Positions 7,830 to 15,682 of a DNA stretch of 64,000 bases are shown piece after piece. The DNA lies in contig NZ_VTTH01000002.1 in the NCBI RefSeq assembly GCF_008831265.1, positions 372,001 through 436,000 on the forward strand, read 5' to 3'. A program made the position numbers and the translations under genes. Under the pieces are notes generated by a model. It saw nothing but the letters and a program-made list of their open reading frames with translations. It was not told the DNA's origin and did no database searches. Source of the stretch: Lacisediminimonas profundi. Lineage in GTDB: Bacteria; Pseudomonadota; Gammaproteobacteria; Burkholderiales; Burkholderiaceae_D. Positions within the stretch are counted from its first letter, which is position 1. Every line of letters begins with the position of its first letter.

Positions 7830-9164
7830 ATGCACCAACCAACCATGCAGTCGAACACCGCCCCGGTCGAAGACGACCAGGGCAGCTCCCTCCAGGCGTA
7901 TTTCAGGTCTAACGTTCCGGCCGAGGACATCGAACAGGTCTACCAGCTCAGGAAGGCGCAGCCCTTGTTGCAGGCCTTCACCGCCTTGTTCCATGGCGGT
8001 TTCAACAGCGTGCTGGTGCGCTTGCTGGTATTGCGCGAACTGGCGGCCGAGGTCCAGTCCACCGCCCTGACCCGGGCTGACATCAACGCCAAGCTTGGCT
8101 ATCTGGACCCGGACAGCCTGGAAACCGTGCTGTCCCGCCTGCGCTCGCATGACCTGCTGGCCTGGGATCCGGGCCAGTCGGTCTACCGGGTGACGCCGAC
8201 CGCCCGCAACATACTGGCTTCCATAGAAGGCCTGCTGGCGGCCACTGCCGGCGATGACGACGCCGAAGTCGGCTTCTTGCTGTCCCAGGTGGCCGGTGCC
8301 CAGGCAATCGGCGGCGTGACCGCCGAACAGTTGCACCACCTGCTGGGGCGGCTGGTCGAACTGACCGAGGAATTCCGCGACGCGATCGCTTCCGGATCCG
8401 AATTCCTGTTGCGCACGGCGCAACTGAAGTGGAACACCGCCTGCGACTGGGTCGAGCGCGGATCGAAGATCATCCATGCGATCACCGCGGATTCGCGGGC
8501 CGATATCGCGACCCACCGGGCAGCCCAGGCCATCGGCCGGGCGCAGAGTGCCTTGTTGAACATGCAGGGCATGTTTTCCCGCGCCCTCAACCAGATCGAG
8601 CGCCAGCGGGTCCACCTCGGACAGTCCGGCTTGTCCACCACCGATATCAAGACCTGGCTGATGCAGCAGGACGACCTTGCCTGCATCGCTTCCGGCGCCC
8701 TCTCCTTCCCGGTCAGGACGGCCTTCATCACGCCGCAGGAAATGCTGGACGTGGCAGAAGCCGAACTGTTTGCCGATCGGGTTGTGGCGGCCGATGCCGG
8801 CCTTCCTGTCGGCGAGGACGTGCATATTTCCGAATCCGACAGCGCATCCACCCCGGTGGAACTGGGCAGGTGGCTGGACGCGCTCACCACGCTGGCCGGC
8901 GAAGTGCGCGAAGCCCGGTCGGTACACGAAACGCTGCTGCCGGCCAGCTTCGCCATCGCCTCCTATCGCGCTTCGCTGCTGCCATTGCTGGGCGACGAGA
9001 GTGAGTCGGCATTGCAGGGAGGCACCGCCACCATGGCGCGGCTGCCGCTCGAGTTCAGACCCAAAGATGCCTTGAAGCGATTGTCCGATCCGCAAATCGC
9101 GGCAATTTCCGCAGGCACCCTGCATCCCATGCCGAAAAATCCAGGCCAAACCGAACATGAATGA
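7830..9164 (+). CDS. Kleisin-like subunit of a MukBEF/MksBEF-type condensin
   Basis: A 444-aa soluble protein, first of three tightly packed genes. No catalytic motif is visible. The N-terminal part (about residues 20-140) looks like a winged helix followed by helices (LTRADINAKLGYLDPDSLETVLSRL is cut here as LTRADINAKL and LDPDSLETVLSRL). The rest is long amphipathic helices. The size, predicted shape and position directly before a KITE-like and an SMC-like gene match the kleisin position (MukF, MksF, JetA). It should bridge the two SMC heads and bind the KITE subunit. The assignment rests mainly on context. The next gene overlaps it by 8 bp. Confidence 0.72.
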   Translation: MHQPTMQSNTAPVEDDQGSSLQAYFRSNVPAEDIEQVYQLRKAQPLLQAFTALFHGGFNSVLVRLLVLRELAAEVQSTALTRADINAKLGYLDPDSLETVLSRLRSHDLLAWDPGQSVYRVTPTARNILASIEGLLAATAGDDDAEVGFLLSQVAGAQAIGGVTAEQLHHLLGRLVELTEEFRDAIASGSEFLLRTAQLKWNTACDWVERGSKIIHAITADSRADIATHRAAQAIGRAQSALLNMQGMFSRALNQIERQRVHLGQSGLSTTDIKTWLMQQDDLACIASGALSFPVRTAFITPQEMLDVAEAELFADRVVAADAGLPVGEDVHISESDSASTPVELGRWLDALTTLAGEVREARSVHETLLPASFAIASYRASLLPLLGDESESALQGGTATMARLPLEFRPKDALKRLSDPQIAAISAGTLHPMPKNPGQTEHE

Positions 9165-9840
9165 CGATTCCCAGATACTGATTGCCCGGCTGCTGGCCCA
9201 CCAGACCCTGGCGCGCGAGGACAAGCTGGTCAAACGGGCCCTGTCCGACGAGGTGTTCCGCGCCGACCTCGACACGCGCCTGGCGGCCTGCGGGCTGAAA
9301 CTTCTCGACAACGTCTACGCCGACCATGTGGCTCTCGCCCTCGCCCGCGAGGTCGAGCCCAAGGTTTTCGGCGCACGGGAAGTCTGGCAGAACAACAACA
9401 TGGGCCTGGCGCGCGACGGCGTCGCGCTGCTGGTAGTCCTGTGGTCCTTGATCGTCCTGCCCAAGCGCGAGCGACAGGAGTCGCACCAGGAGGCCGCAGA
9501 GGACCAGGACGACATGTTCGGCAAGGACAAGCCACTGCCCCGCGCCGCCGGCGCTTCAGTCGGCATTTCCTATCGCGCGCTGCTGGCCGACTTCGGCGAC
9601 AAGCTGGGCAAGAAAACCCGGCTCGACATGAACCTCGGCCAACTCAACAAGCTCGGTTTCATCGAGCGCCGCGGCGACCAGATCGTGGAAGGACCCTTGC
9701 TGGACCTGATGATGGACACCGACGTGCTGAGGGAGCGCGTGGTCAACGGCGCCCTGGCCGATATTTTCAAACGCGATATCAGCCCGCAGACGCACGAGGA
9801 AAGCAACGTGATCGCCCTCGATATTCCGCAACCGCAATAA
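9157..9840 (+). CDS. KITE-like subunit (MukE/MksE/JetB position) of the condensin
   Basis: A 227-aa protein whose start overlaps the kleisin-like gene by 8 bp. It has two winged-helix-like regions: residues about 25-115 (helices around LAREVEPKVFGAREVW) and about 140-195, ending in LGQLNKLGFIERRGDQIVEG, which reads as a recognition helix followed by a beta wing. A charged, acidic linker (QEAAEDQDD) separates them. KITE proteins have this tandem winged-helix layout and bind kleisin and DNA in MukBEF, MksBEF and Wadjet complexes. No enzymatic motif is visible. Confidence 0.72.
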   Translation: MNDDSQILIARLLAHQTLAREDKLVKRALSDEVFRADLDTRLAACGLKLLDNVYADHVALALAREVEPKVFGAREVWQNNNMGLARDGVALLVVLWSLIVLPKRERQESHQEAAEDQDDMFGKDKPLPRAAGASVGISYRALLADFGDKLGKKTRLDMNLGQLNKLGFIERRGDQIVEGPLLDLMMDTDVLRERVVNGALADIFKRDISPQTHEESNVIALDIPQPQ

Positions 9841-9852
9841 GGTCCAGACCAC

Positions 9853-12678
9853 ATGTTTCACATCAAATCGCTGGAACTGGTCCACTGGGATTACTGGCAA
9901 CGCGTCAAGAACATCCCGCTGGACGCCAGGATCATCACGATCGCCGGCCAGAATGGCTCGGGCAAGACCACCCTGCTGGACGCACTGCGCACACTGTTCG
10001 GCCTGGACTGCTCGATGGGCCGCACCTACAAGCACTACGCCCGCCACTCGGGGCAGCAGACCGCCTGGCTGCGCGCCGTGATCGACAACCGGGCAAGCGG
10101 CAAACAGCTGTCGAGCCGCCCTTTCCGCACCTCCGGATTTTTCAGCGACGACGAAGTGACGCTGTTCTGCCAGATCCAGAAGAACGGCGGCGACTGGAAG
10201 CGGCAGTACCTGATGCGTGGCGGCGCGGTCGAGATCGAGTCGGTGCAGGATGCGACCGACTGGCTTGGCGTCGATACCTACCGCAAGCGGCTGGCCAATG
10301 CCGGCCTGTCCTCGGCGATCGCCAAAGTGCTGGCCCTGGAACAGGGCGAGACCGACAAGCTGTGCGAATACTCTCCGCGCCAATTGCTCGACCTGGTGTT
10401 CCAGGTGTTCGGCGACAAGGAAGTGCTGGATGCCTATGAAGAGGCAAAACGGCACCAGCGCGACACCGAGAGCGAGCTACAGAGTTTCGAAAAAGAGCTC
10501 GAATCCTCGCAGACCAGCCTTGAACGGCTCAAGCTGCGTGTGACGAATTACCACCAGTGGGAAGGCATCAACCAGGAGCGGCGCGACCTGCGCGAGGAAA
10601 TCCTGCCGGCCCTGCAATACCACGAGGAACGGGAAAAAGCCCTTGAGCGCAGCGCTGTATTGCGGGACGCAAGGAAACTGCTGGCGTCACAGGAACAGCA
10701 ACTTGCCCGCAAACGCGGCGAGGTGGCCGAGCGCGCGGCGGCGCTGGATGAAGCCCGAAAACATGAAGCCGCGCTGGAGACCGAAAAGGCCGGACTCGAG
10801 CCCCGGCTGTCCGCGCTCAATGACAAGCTCAAGCCGCAGGAAAGCCTGTTGATGCAAAAGAACCGCCTGCAGCAACTGGCGGCACAAGCGGGTGGCGACG
10901 TCGCCGAATTCGCCGCGCAACTGGCCGGCAAGGAGAGCGACTTGTCACGCCTCCGGCAGCAGCGCAAGGAGCTTGAGGGCCGGATCGCGGAGACCCGGGC
11001 CGACATCGCTGCGCTGGAAAGCAAGGCCCCGCTGCCCGAGCCGGAGGCGGTGCGCGGCATGCGGCGCGCCATGCGCGAAGCCGGCATCGAGCACGTCATG
11101 CTGCCCGACGTGGTCGAAGTGTCGGATCCCGCCTGGCAGGGCGCCGTCGAGGGCGTGTTGCGCAGCTATGCGTCGGTGGTATTGCTGGAAGACGCCAGCC
11201 AGGCCCGGGCCGCGTACCGGCTGGGCGAGAAGGAGCGCTACGGGCATTTCATCGTACCCGATCGTGTCACCGCGCCTTCGGTCAAGGACCAGAGCCTGCT
11301 GTCGGTGGTGCGCTTCAGCGCGCCGGTCCCGGGCTGGCTGGTCGAGCAACTGGCACGGATCACCCGCGTCGATTCGGTCGATGCCGGCATGGCCGTGGCG
11401 GCCGACAAGGAATGGATTACCCCGGGCGCCTATCATCGCGAGCGGCGCGGCGGCCGCTCGCTGTTTGTCGAGCCGGCGCGCTACCGCTTCGGCCAGGCCG
11501 GACGGGCACAGCGCCTGGCAGCGCTGCAAACCGCGCTGCCGAAGCTGGACGCCGAGGACGACCGGCTCACCATGCAGATCAGCAAACTGGCCGGCGAAGT
11601 GGGCGCGCTCAAGTCGCGCATCGAAGGCGTGGATGCGGCCAGGGAACTGGTCGCCCGCGAAGTCGAATTCGAGGAGGCGGAACGCGCTGTTGCGCCGCTG
11701 AAAGCTACCCGGATGGAGGTCGGCGCCCGTCTGGCAGAGTTGCTGTCCCTCACCAAGGCGGCCACCGAATCCCGTGCCGGCGCCGATTGGGCCTGGAACA
11801 CGGCCAGGCAGGAGCTGGCGAACGCCGAGTCGGGCGGGCGCCAGAATACGAAGCGGCATCAGGAAGAACGCGGCGCACAGGCGCTGAAGTTGGCCGGACT
11901 GCGCAATGGCTGGCGCGGCATCCCGTTCAGCTGGCGCCGCCCGGAACGCCGCACTTCCCTGATCGCTCAGCACCGCAACTCGCATCAGGTGGCATTGCGG
12001 ATCACCGCGCTCGAATCCGACCTGGCCCGCGAGGACTGGGAAAAGGATGCGACCGTGGTCGACCAGCATGCGCGGCTGGCTGCCCTGCTCGCCGCCCGCC
12101 AGGCTGAAACGGACGAACGCCGCTACCAGAACAATCGCGCGATCGAAGCGACGACCAATGCCCGTGGCGCCTACATCGAGCGGCTGCGCTATACGATCCG
12201 GACCTACGGCCGCAACATCAAGGAACTGGGTGAACTGGCTGGCATTGATGTCCATGCCGACCCGGTGCGCCTGGAAAACGATGACCTGCAACTGTCCCAG
12301 GCCGGCCTGCATGTGCGATTCAAGTTCGACGGCAAGGGTGCAATCGGCATGAATGACGGCGAGGCATCGGGCGGGCAGCAAGTGATGAAATCGCTGATCC
12401 TGCTGATCGGCCTGCTGAAGTCGGATGACGGCGCTGGCGGCTTTGTGTTCATCGACGAGCCGTTTGCCCACCTGGATATCCGGAACATCCAGCTGGTCGG
12501 CCAGTTCCTCAAGAACACCGAAGCGCAGTACCTGATGACGACGCCGCTGACGCACAACACCGACGTCTACGATCCTTCGGAGCTGACCCTCATCACCAGC
12601 AAGAAGAAGCGCGACGACCCGTGGGCGCCGCCGATATTCGTGTTGCAGCGCAGGCAGGGCAAGGCAAAAGCAGCTTAG
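9853..12678 (+). CDS. SMC-like ATPase of a compact condensin (MksB/JetC position)
   Basis: A 941-aa ABC-type ATPase. The N-terminal head has Walker A GQNGSGKT (residues 32-39). The C-terminal head has the signature ASGGQQ (about 838-843) and Walker B FVFIDEP with D-loop AHLD (about 863-874). Between them lie charged coiled-coil arms at about 185-395 and 555-815, and a globular centre at about 396-550 that reads like an SMC hinge (DPAWQGAVEGVL). The arms are short compared with MukB or classical SMC. It should form a homodimer that loads on or extrudes DNA with the two upstream gene products. No TOPRIM nuclease (JetD/MksG) follows; the next genes are unrelated. Confidence 0.85.
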   Translation: MFHIKSLELVHWDYWQRVKNIPLDARIITIAGQNGSGKTTLLDALRTLFGLDCSMGRTYKHYARHSGQQTAWLRAVIDNRASGKQLSSRPFRTSGFFSDDEVTLFCQIQKNGGDWKRQYLMRGGAVEIESVQDATDWLGVDTYRKRLANAGLSSAIAKVLALEQGETDKLCEYSPRQLLDLVFQVFGDKEVLDAYEEAKRHQRDTESELQSFEKELESSQTSLERLKLRVTNYHQWEGINQERRDLREEILPALQYHEEREKALERSAVLRDARKLLASQEQQLARKRGEVAERAAALDEARKHEAALETEKAGLEPRLSALNDKLKPQESLLMQKNRLQQLAAQAGGDVAEFAAQLAGKESDLSRLRQQRKELEGRIAETRADIAALESKAPLPEPEAVRGMRRAMREAGIEHVMLPDVVEVSDPAWQGAVEGVLRSYASVVLLEDASQARAAYRLGEKERYGHFIVPDRVTAPSVKDQSLLSVVRFSAPVPGWLVEQLARITRVDSVDAGMAVAADKEWITPGAYHRERRGGRSLFVEPARYRFGQAGRAQRLAALQTALPKLDAEDDRLTMQISKLAGEVGALKSRIEGVDAARELVAREVEFEEAERAVAPLKATRMEVGARLAELLSLTKAATESRAGADWAWNTARQELANAESGGRQNTKRHQEERGAQALKLAGLRNGWRGIPFSWRRPERRTSLIAQHRNSHQVALRITALESDLAREDWEKDATVVDQHARLAALLAARQAETDERRYQNNRAIEATTNARGAYIERLRYTIRTYGRNIKELGELAGIDVHADPVRLENDDLQLSQAGLHVRFKFDGKGAIGMNDGEASGGQQVMKSLILLIGLLKSDDGAGGFVFIDEPFAHLDIRNIQLVGQFLKNTEAQYLMTTPLTHNTDVYDPSELTLITSKKKRDDPWAPPIFVLQRRQGKAKAA

Positions 12679-12883
12679 GGAAAAGCTGCGGGGGAGCCGC
12701 GTGGCCGCTCGGCGGCAAGTGCACTTCTCATTTTTATCAGTGAGTTATGACTTTAATTTCGAGTGAAACCGGAGATATTGTCGCGCCGGATGCGGGGGCA
12801 GCCAGCGATCCTCTGGCTGCCCCCGGCTCCACGGCTGTATCATTCCATCCATCCCGTTTTCCAAAACCCCACTCCAGACAACG

Positions 12884-13381
12884 ATGACGGACGCTCATGC
12901 GCCATTGGTGGATGCAGCCCACGCCGCCTTCATCCAGGCCGGCGTCAGCATTTCGGTCGGCGGCTGCGACCGCAACAATCGGCCATCCCTGGCGCGCGCC
13001 ACCGGATGCCGGGTTGCCCCGGACGGACGGCGGCTGGTGATCTTCGTGTCCGCGGTACAGGCCGCGCCGCTGCTGCAATGCCTGCGCGATAACGGCTCGA
13101 TCGCGGTCGTATTCACCCAGCCTTCCACCCACCGGACCGTGCAATTCAAGGGTATCGACGCCGTTGTCGGCGATCTGCAGGATGGCGACCTGCAACGCAT
13201 CCGCAACTACCGCGATGCATTTTGCAGCGAACTGGAGCCCATGGGCTTCTCGAAAATCCAGATCCGCACCCTGCTGGCGGTCCCGCCGGCCGACCTCGTG
13301 ACGCTCGAATTCACGCCTGGCGAAGCGTACTCCCAGACACCGGGGCCGCACGCCGGCGAAGTGCTGAAAGCCAACCCATGA
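12884..13381 (+). CDS. PPOX-fold (pyridoxamine 5-phosphate oxidase-like) flavin-binding protein
   Basis: A 165-aa protein with the pattern of an FMN-binding split barrel: ISVGGCDRNNRPSLARATG at the N-terminus, then strand-rich text, and a helical HRTVQFKGIDAVV segment. Members of this fold include flavin reductases, heme-utilisation proteins and flavin sensors; none can be chosen from the sequence. Its stop overlaps the next gene by ATGA, and that gene also begins with a PPOX-like domain, so the two probably act together. The ribosome site is weak. Confidence 0.7.
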   Translation: MTDAHAPLVDAAHAAFIQAGVSISVGGCDRNNRPSLARATGCRVAPDGRRLVIFVSAVQAAPLLQCLRDNGSIAVVFTQPSTHRTVQFKGIDAVVGDLQDGDLQRIRNYRDAFCSELEPMGFSKIQIRTLLAVPPADLVTLEFTPGEAYSQTPGPHAGEVLKANP

Positions 13382-14742
13382 GACCCCGGCTCGATGCCAT
13401 CCGCGAATGCCTGGAGGGCGTTATCCCGGGCACCATGGCGACCGCGTCGCCGGACGGCACGCCGAATGTGTCCTACCTGTCGCAGGTACAGTTCGTCGAT
13501 AGCGATCACGTCGCGCTCTCCTACCAGTTCTTCAACAAGACGCGCCACAACCTGATGGCAAATCCGCATGCGCTGCTGATTGTTACCAGTCCGCTCAGCA
13601 TGGCGCAGTACCGGCTCAGCCTTGAATATCTGCGTACGGAGACCGCGGGACCGCTGTTCGAGAGCATGAAGGCCAAATTGGCCGGGATTGCCTCGCATAC
13701 CGGCATGAGCGGCGTGTTCCGCTTGCTCGGCTCGGACGTGTTCCGGGTCAACTCGATTGAGCAGGTGCCGGGCGAAACGCTGCCGGCAGCACCGCCGCAG
13801 CGCAACCTGCTGGCCGCATTGCGCGCCACCAGCTCCAGGCTCAGCGCCTGCGCCGATCTCGATCGCCTGCTGGCCGAGACCCTGGCCTGCCTCGAACAGC
13901 AGTTCGGCATCCAGTACACGATGGTGTTGATGTTCGATGAAAGCAGCAGCCGGCTGTACACCGTCGCCAGCCGCGGCTATCAATCATCGGGCGTCGGCTC
14001 CGAAATCGCGCTGGGTGACGGCGTGATCGGTGTCGCCGCGCGCGAAAGGACGCCCATCCGAATCGGACACATGAATTCGGAATATTCGTACAGCCGCGCC
14101 ATCCGCGAGAGCACCGCCAGCAGCGAGTTTGCCGATGCGCTGGAGAGCGAAATTCCCCTGCCCGGCCTGTGCCAGCCACGCAGCCAGTTGGCGATCCCGA
14201 TCACTACCGGCGAACGGCTGCATGGCGTGCTTTACGTCGAAAGCGAGCAGGACCTGCGCTTCAGCTACGACGACGAAGATGCGCTGGCGAGCGTTGCCGG
14301 GCATCTGGGGACGGCGATCCAGTTGCTGCAGGGCGCAAGCGAAAACGTCGAGGAAATCTTGGGCGCTACCCGCGCGCCGGTGCCGCGACGCGGGCCAGCG
14401 CCGGCCGCCGCCCCCCTGCTGATCAGGCACTTCCGCGAGAACGACAGCATATTCCTGGGTGACGACTATCTGATCAAGGGGGTGGCCGGTTCAATTTTCT
14501 GGACCTTGTTGAAGGACTATTCCGACAAGCAGCGTACCGAATTCACCAACCGCGAACTGCGTCTGGATGGCCGCATCCGACTGCCAGATGTCAGCGACAA
14601 CCTGGAGGCCCGCCTGATCCTGCTGAGCCGTCGCCTGGAAGAACGGGATGGTCCGATCCGGATCGGAAAAACCGGCCGCGGACGCTTCCGGCTCAGCGTC
14701 GATTGCCCGATACGGCTGGCCGAAGAGCAGGAGCGCGCCTGA
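13378..14742 (+). CDS. PPOX-GAF protein with C-terminal winged-helix-like domain
   Basis: A 454-aa protein starting at the ATG that overlaps the upstream stop; an in-frame start further upstream would lie inside the previous gene. Residues 1-140 resemble a PPOX split barrel (GTMATASPDGTPNVSYLS). Residues about 156-320 are a GAF domain (FGIQYTMVLMFDE, then GDGVIGVAARERTPIRIGHM, ending AIPITTGERLHGVLYVESE). Residues about 346-445 look like a DNA- or protein-binding winged-helix unit (DYLIKGVAGSIFWTLLKDY). No kinase, cyclase or sigma-54 module is attached. It reads as a redox or flavin sensor with a regulatory output. Confidence 0.72.
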   Translation: MRPRLDAIRECLEGVIPGTMATASPDGTPNVSYLSQVQFVDSDHVALSYQFFNKTRHNLMANPHALLIVTSPLSMAQYRLSLEYLRTETAGPLFESMKAKLAGIASHTGMSGVFRLLGSDVFRVNSIEQVPGETLPAAPPQRNLLAALRATSSRLSACADLDRLLAETLACLEQQFGIQYTMVLMFDESSSRLYTVASRGYQSSGVGSEIALGDGVIGVAARERTPIRIGHMNSEYSYSRAIRESTASSEFADALESEIPLPGLCQPRSQLAIPITTGERLHGVLYVESEQDLRFSYDDEDALASVAGHLGTAIQLLQGASENVEEILGATRAPVPRRGPAPAAAPLLIRHFRENDSIFLGDDYLIKGVAGSIFWTLLKDYSDKQRTEFTNRELRLDGRIRLPDVSDNLEARLILLSRRLEERDGPIRIGKTGRGRFRLSVDCPIRLAEEQERA

Positions 14743-14749
14743 CGGAGAC

Positions 14750-14775
14750 GCTGCCATCCCTGCCAGGATGGCAGC
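14750..14775 (+). terminator. Hairpin after the PPOX-GAF gene
   Basis: GCTGCCATCC (14750-14759) and GGATGGCAGC (14766-14775) form a perfect 10-bp stem with a 6-nt loop, 8 nt after the stop codon. There is no U-tract, so it is a weak or factor-assisted terminator, or an mRNA-stabilising hairpin. Confidence 0.55.
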
Positions 14776-14949
14776 GCGCTGACACACGCGGTGGCATCGG
14801 ACCGGGGCTGATTTACCCGTTCAGCGCGTTTTACACGCAAAAAACCGCTGCTTGCGGCACTTGCGATTCAGGCGCTCACTGGCACGCCAATTGCGTTAGG
14901 ATTGATTCGCAGCATAATGAATACCCAATCACAACTCAAAGGAAACATC

Positions 14950-15141
14950 ATGAAAGCAAACGTTGGCGGTGTGGATCGTGTCTTGCGTATCGTCGTGGGC
15001 GTGGCCCTGCTGGTAGCAACTGGAACTGGGATGATCGGCCCTTGGGGATGGATAGGCATCGTGCCGCTGGCGACCGGCCTGCTCAACTTCTGCCCGCTGT
15101 ACATCCTGCTGGGCGTGAACACCTGCACGGTAAAAAAATGA
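14950..15141 (+). CDS. DUF2892 inner-membrane protein
   Basis: A 63-aa protein, start chosen at ATG 14950 because AAAGGAAA sits just upstream. The family pattern is clear: N-terminal NVGGVDRVLRIVVGV, two transmembrane helices (about residues 12-28 and 33-50), and the closing CPLYILLGVNTC with its two cysteines. DUF2892 domains occur alone or fused to rhodaneses (YgaP), where they seem tied to sulfur or redox handling in the inner membrane. The next gene, a CMD-family protein, follows 28 bp later. Confidence 0.82.
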   Translation: MKANVGGVDRVLRIVVGVALLVATGTGMIGPWGWIGIVPLATGLLNFCPLYILLGVNTCTVKK

Positions 15142-15169
15142 GCATGATTCATCTGCAGCGGTGCACCGC

Positions 15170-15523
15170 ATGAGCGATGCCGGCAAGGGTTATAAATCCC
15201 TGACCCAGTCGATCTCGAAATCGCTGCATACCATGCGCGCCGACCTGCCCGAGGTCATGCAGGCCTTCAATGATCTCGGGCGTGCCGCATCGAAGGACGG
15301 CGCGCTGGAGCGCAAGACCAAGGAGCTGATTGCGCTCGCCCTGGGCGTCGCGGCGCGCTGCGACGGCTGCATCGGCTTCCATGTGCAGGCACTGGTGAAG
15401 CTTGGCGCAACCAAGGCGGAAGTGGAGGAAACGCTGGCGATGGCAGTCTACATGGGCGGCGGACCGTCGCTGATGTATTCGGCGAATGCGCTGGCGGCTT
15501 TCGAGGAAATGTCGCAGGCTTGA
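15170..15523 (+). CDS. Carboxymuconolactone decarboxylase (AhpD-like) family protein
   Basis: A 117-aa protein with the CMD/AhpD core: helix ERKTKELIALALGVAARCDGC with the redox pair C64-x2-C67, then FHVQALVKLGATKAEVEE and a final helix. The CxxC and the nearby histidine are the proton-relay and peroxidase residues in AhpD-type members, so a thiol-linked peroxidase or reductase role is more likely than lactone decarboxylation. ATG 15170 was chosen over GTG 15161; both lack a strong ribosome site. Confidence 0.85.
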   Translation: MSDAGKGYKSLTQSISKSLHTMRADLPEVMQAFNDLGRAASKDGALERKTKELIALALGVAARCDGCIGFHVQALVKLGATKAEVEETLAMAVYMGGGPSLMYSANALAAFEEMSQA

Positions 15524-15602
15524 TGGGTGCTGCGTTCTGATGCTTGAAGGTCAGGAACGGTAATAGCTTGATTGATAGCGCAGACCGGCGCACACCATGA
15601 AC

Positions 15603-15629
15603 GCACCCTCCCCTTGAAAGGGAGGGTGC
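15603..15629. terminator. Hairpin between convergent genes
   Basis: GCACCCTCCC (15603-15612) and GGGAGGGTGC (15620-15629) make a perfect 10-bp stem with a 7-nt loop between the CMD gene (plus) and the sulP gene (minus). No U-tract on either strand; it may serve as a bidirectional stop. Confidence 0.5.
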
Positions 15630-15682
15630 CATAAGGTCGCTCGGCAGTTGACGCTCTTGCTGCGGCAAATCGCCCTTGGCTC

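Noticed and set aside
10945-12555. 536-codon minus frame inside the SMC-like gene
   Set aside because: Shadow of a gene with clear Walker A, signature and Walker B.
12679-12883. Possible JetD/MksG nuclease after the SMC-like gene
   Set aside because: Only 205 bp without an open frame; the following gene is PPOX-like. No TOPRIM-like motif seen near the operon.
14750-14775. FisR-like site, because the hairpin contains CTGCCA and TGGCAG
   Set aside because: It forms a perfect 10-bp stem right after a stop codon and lies far from any sigma-54 promoter.
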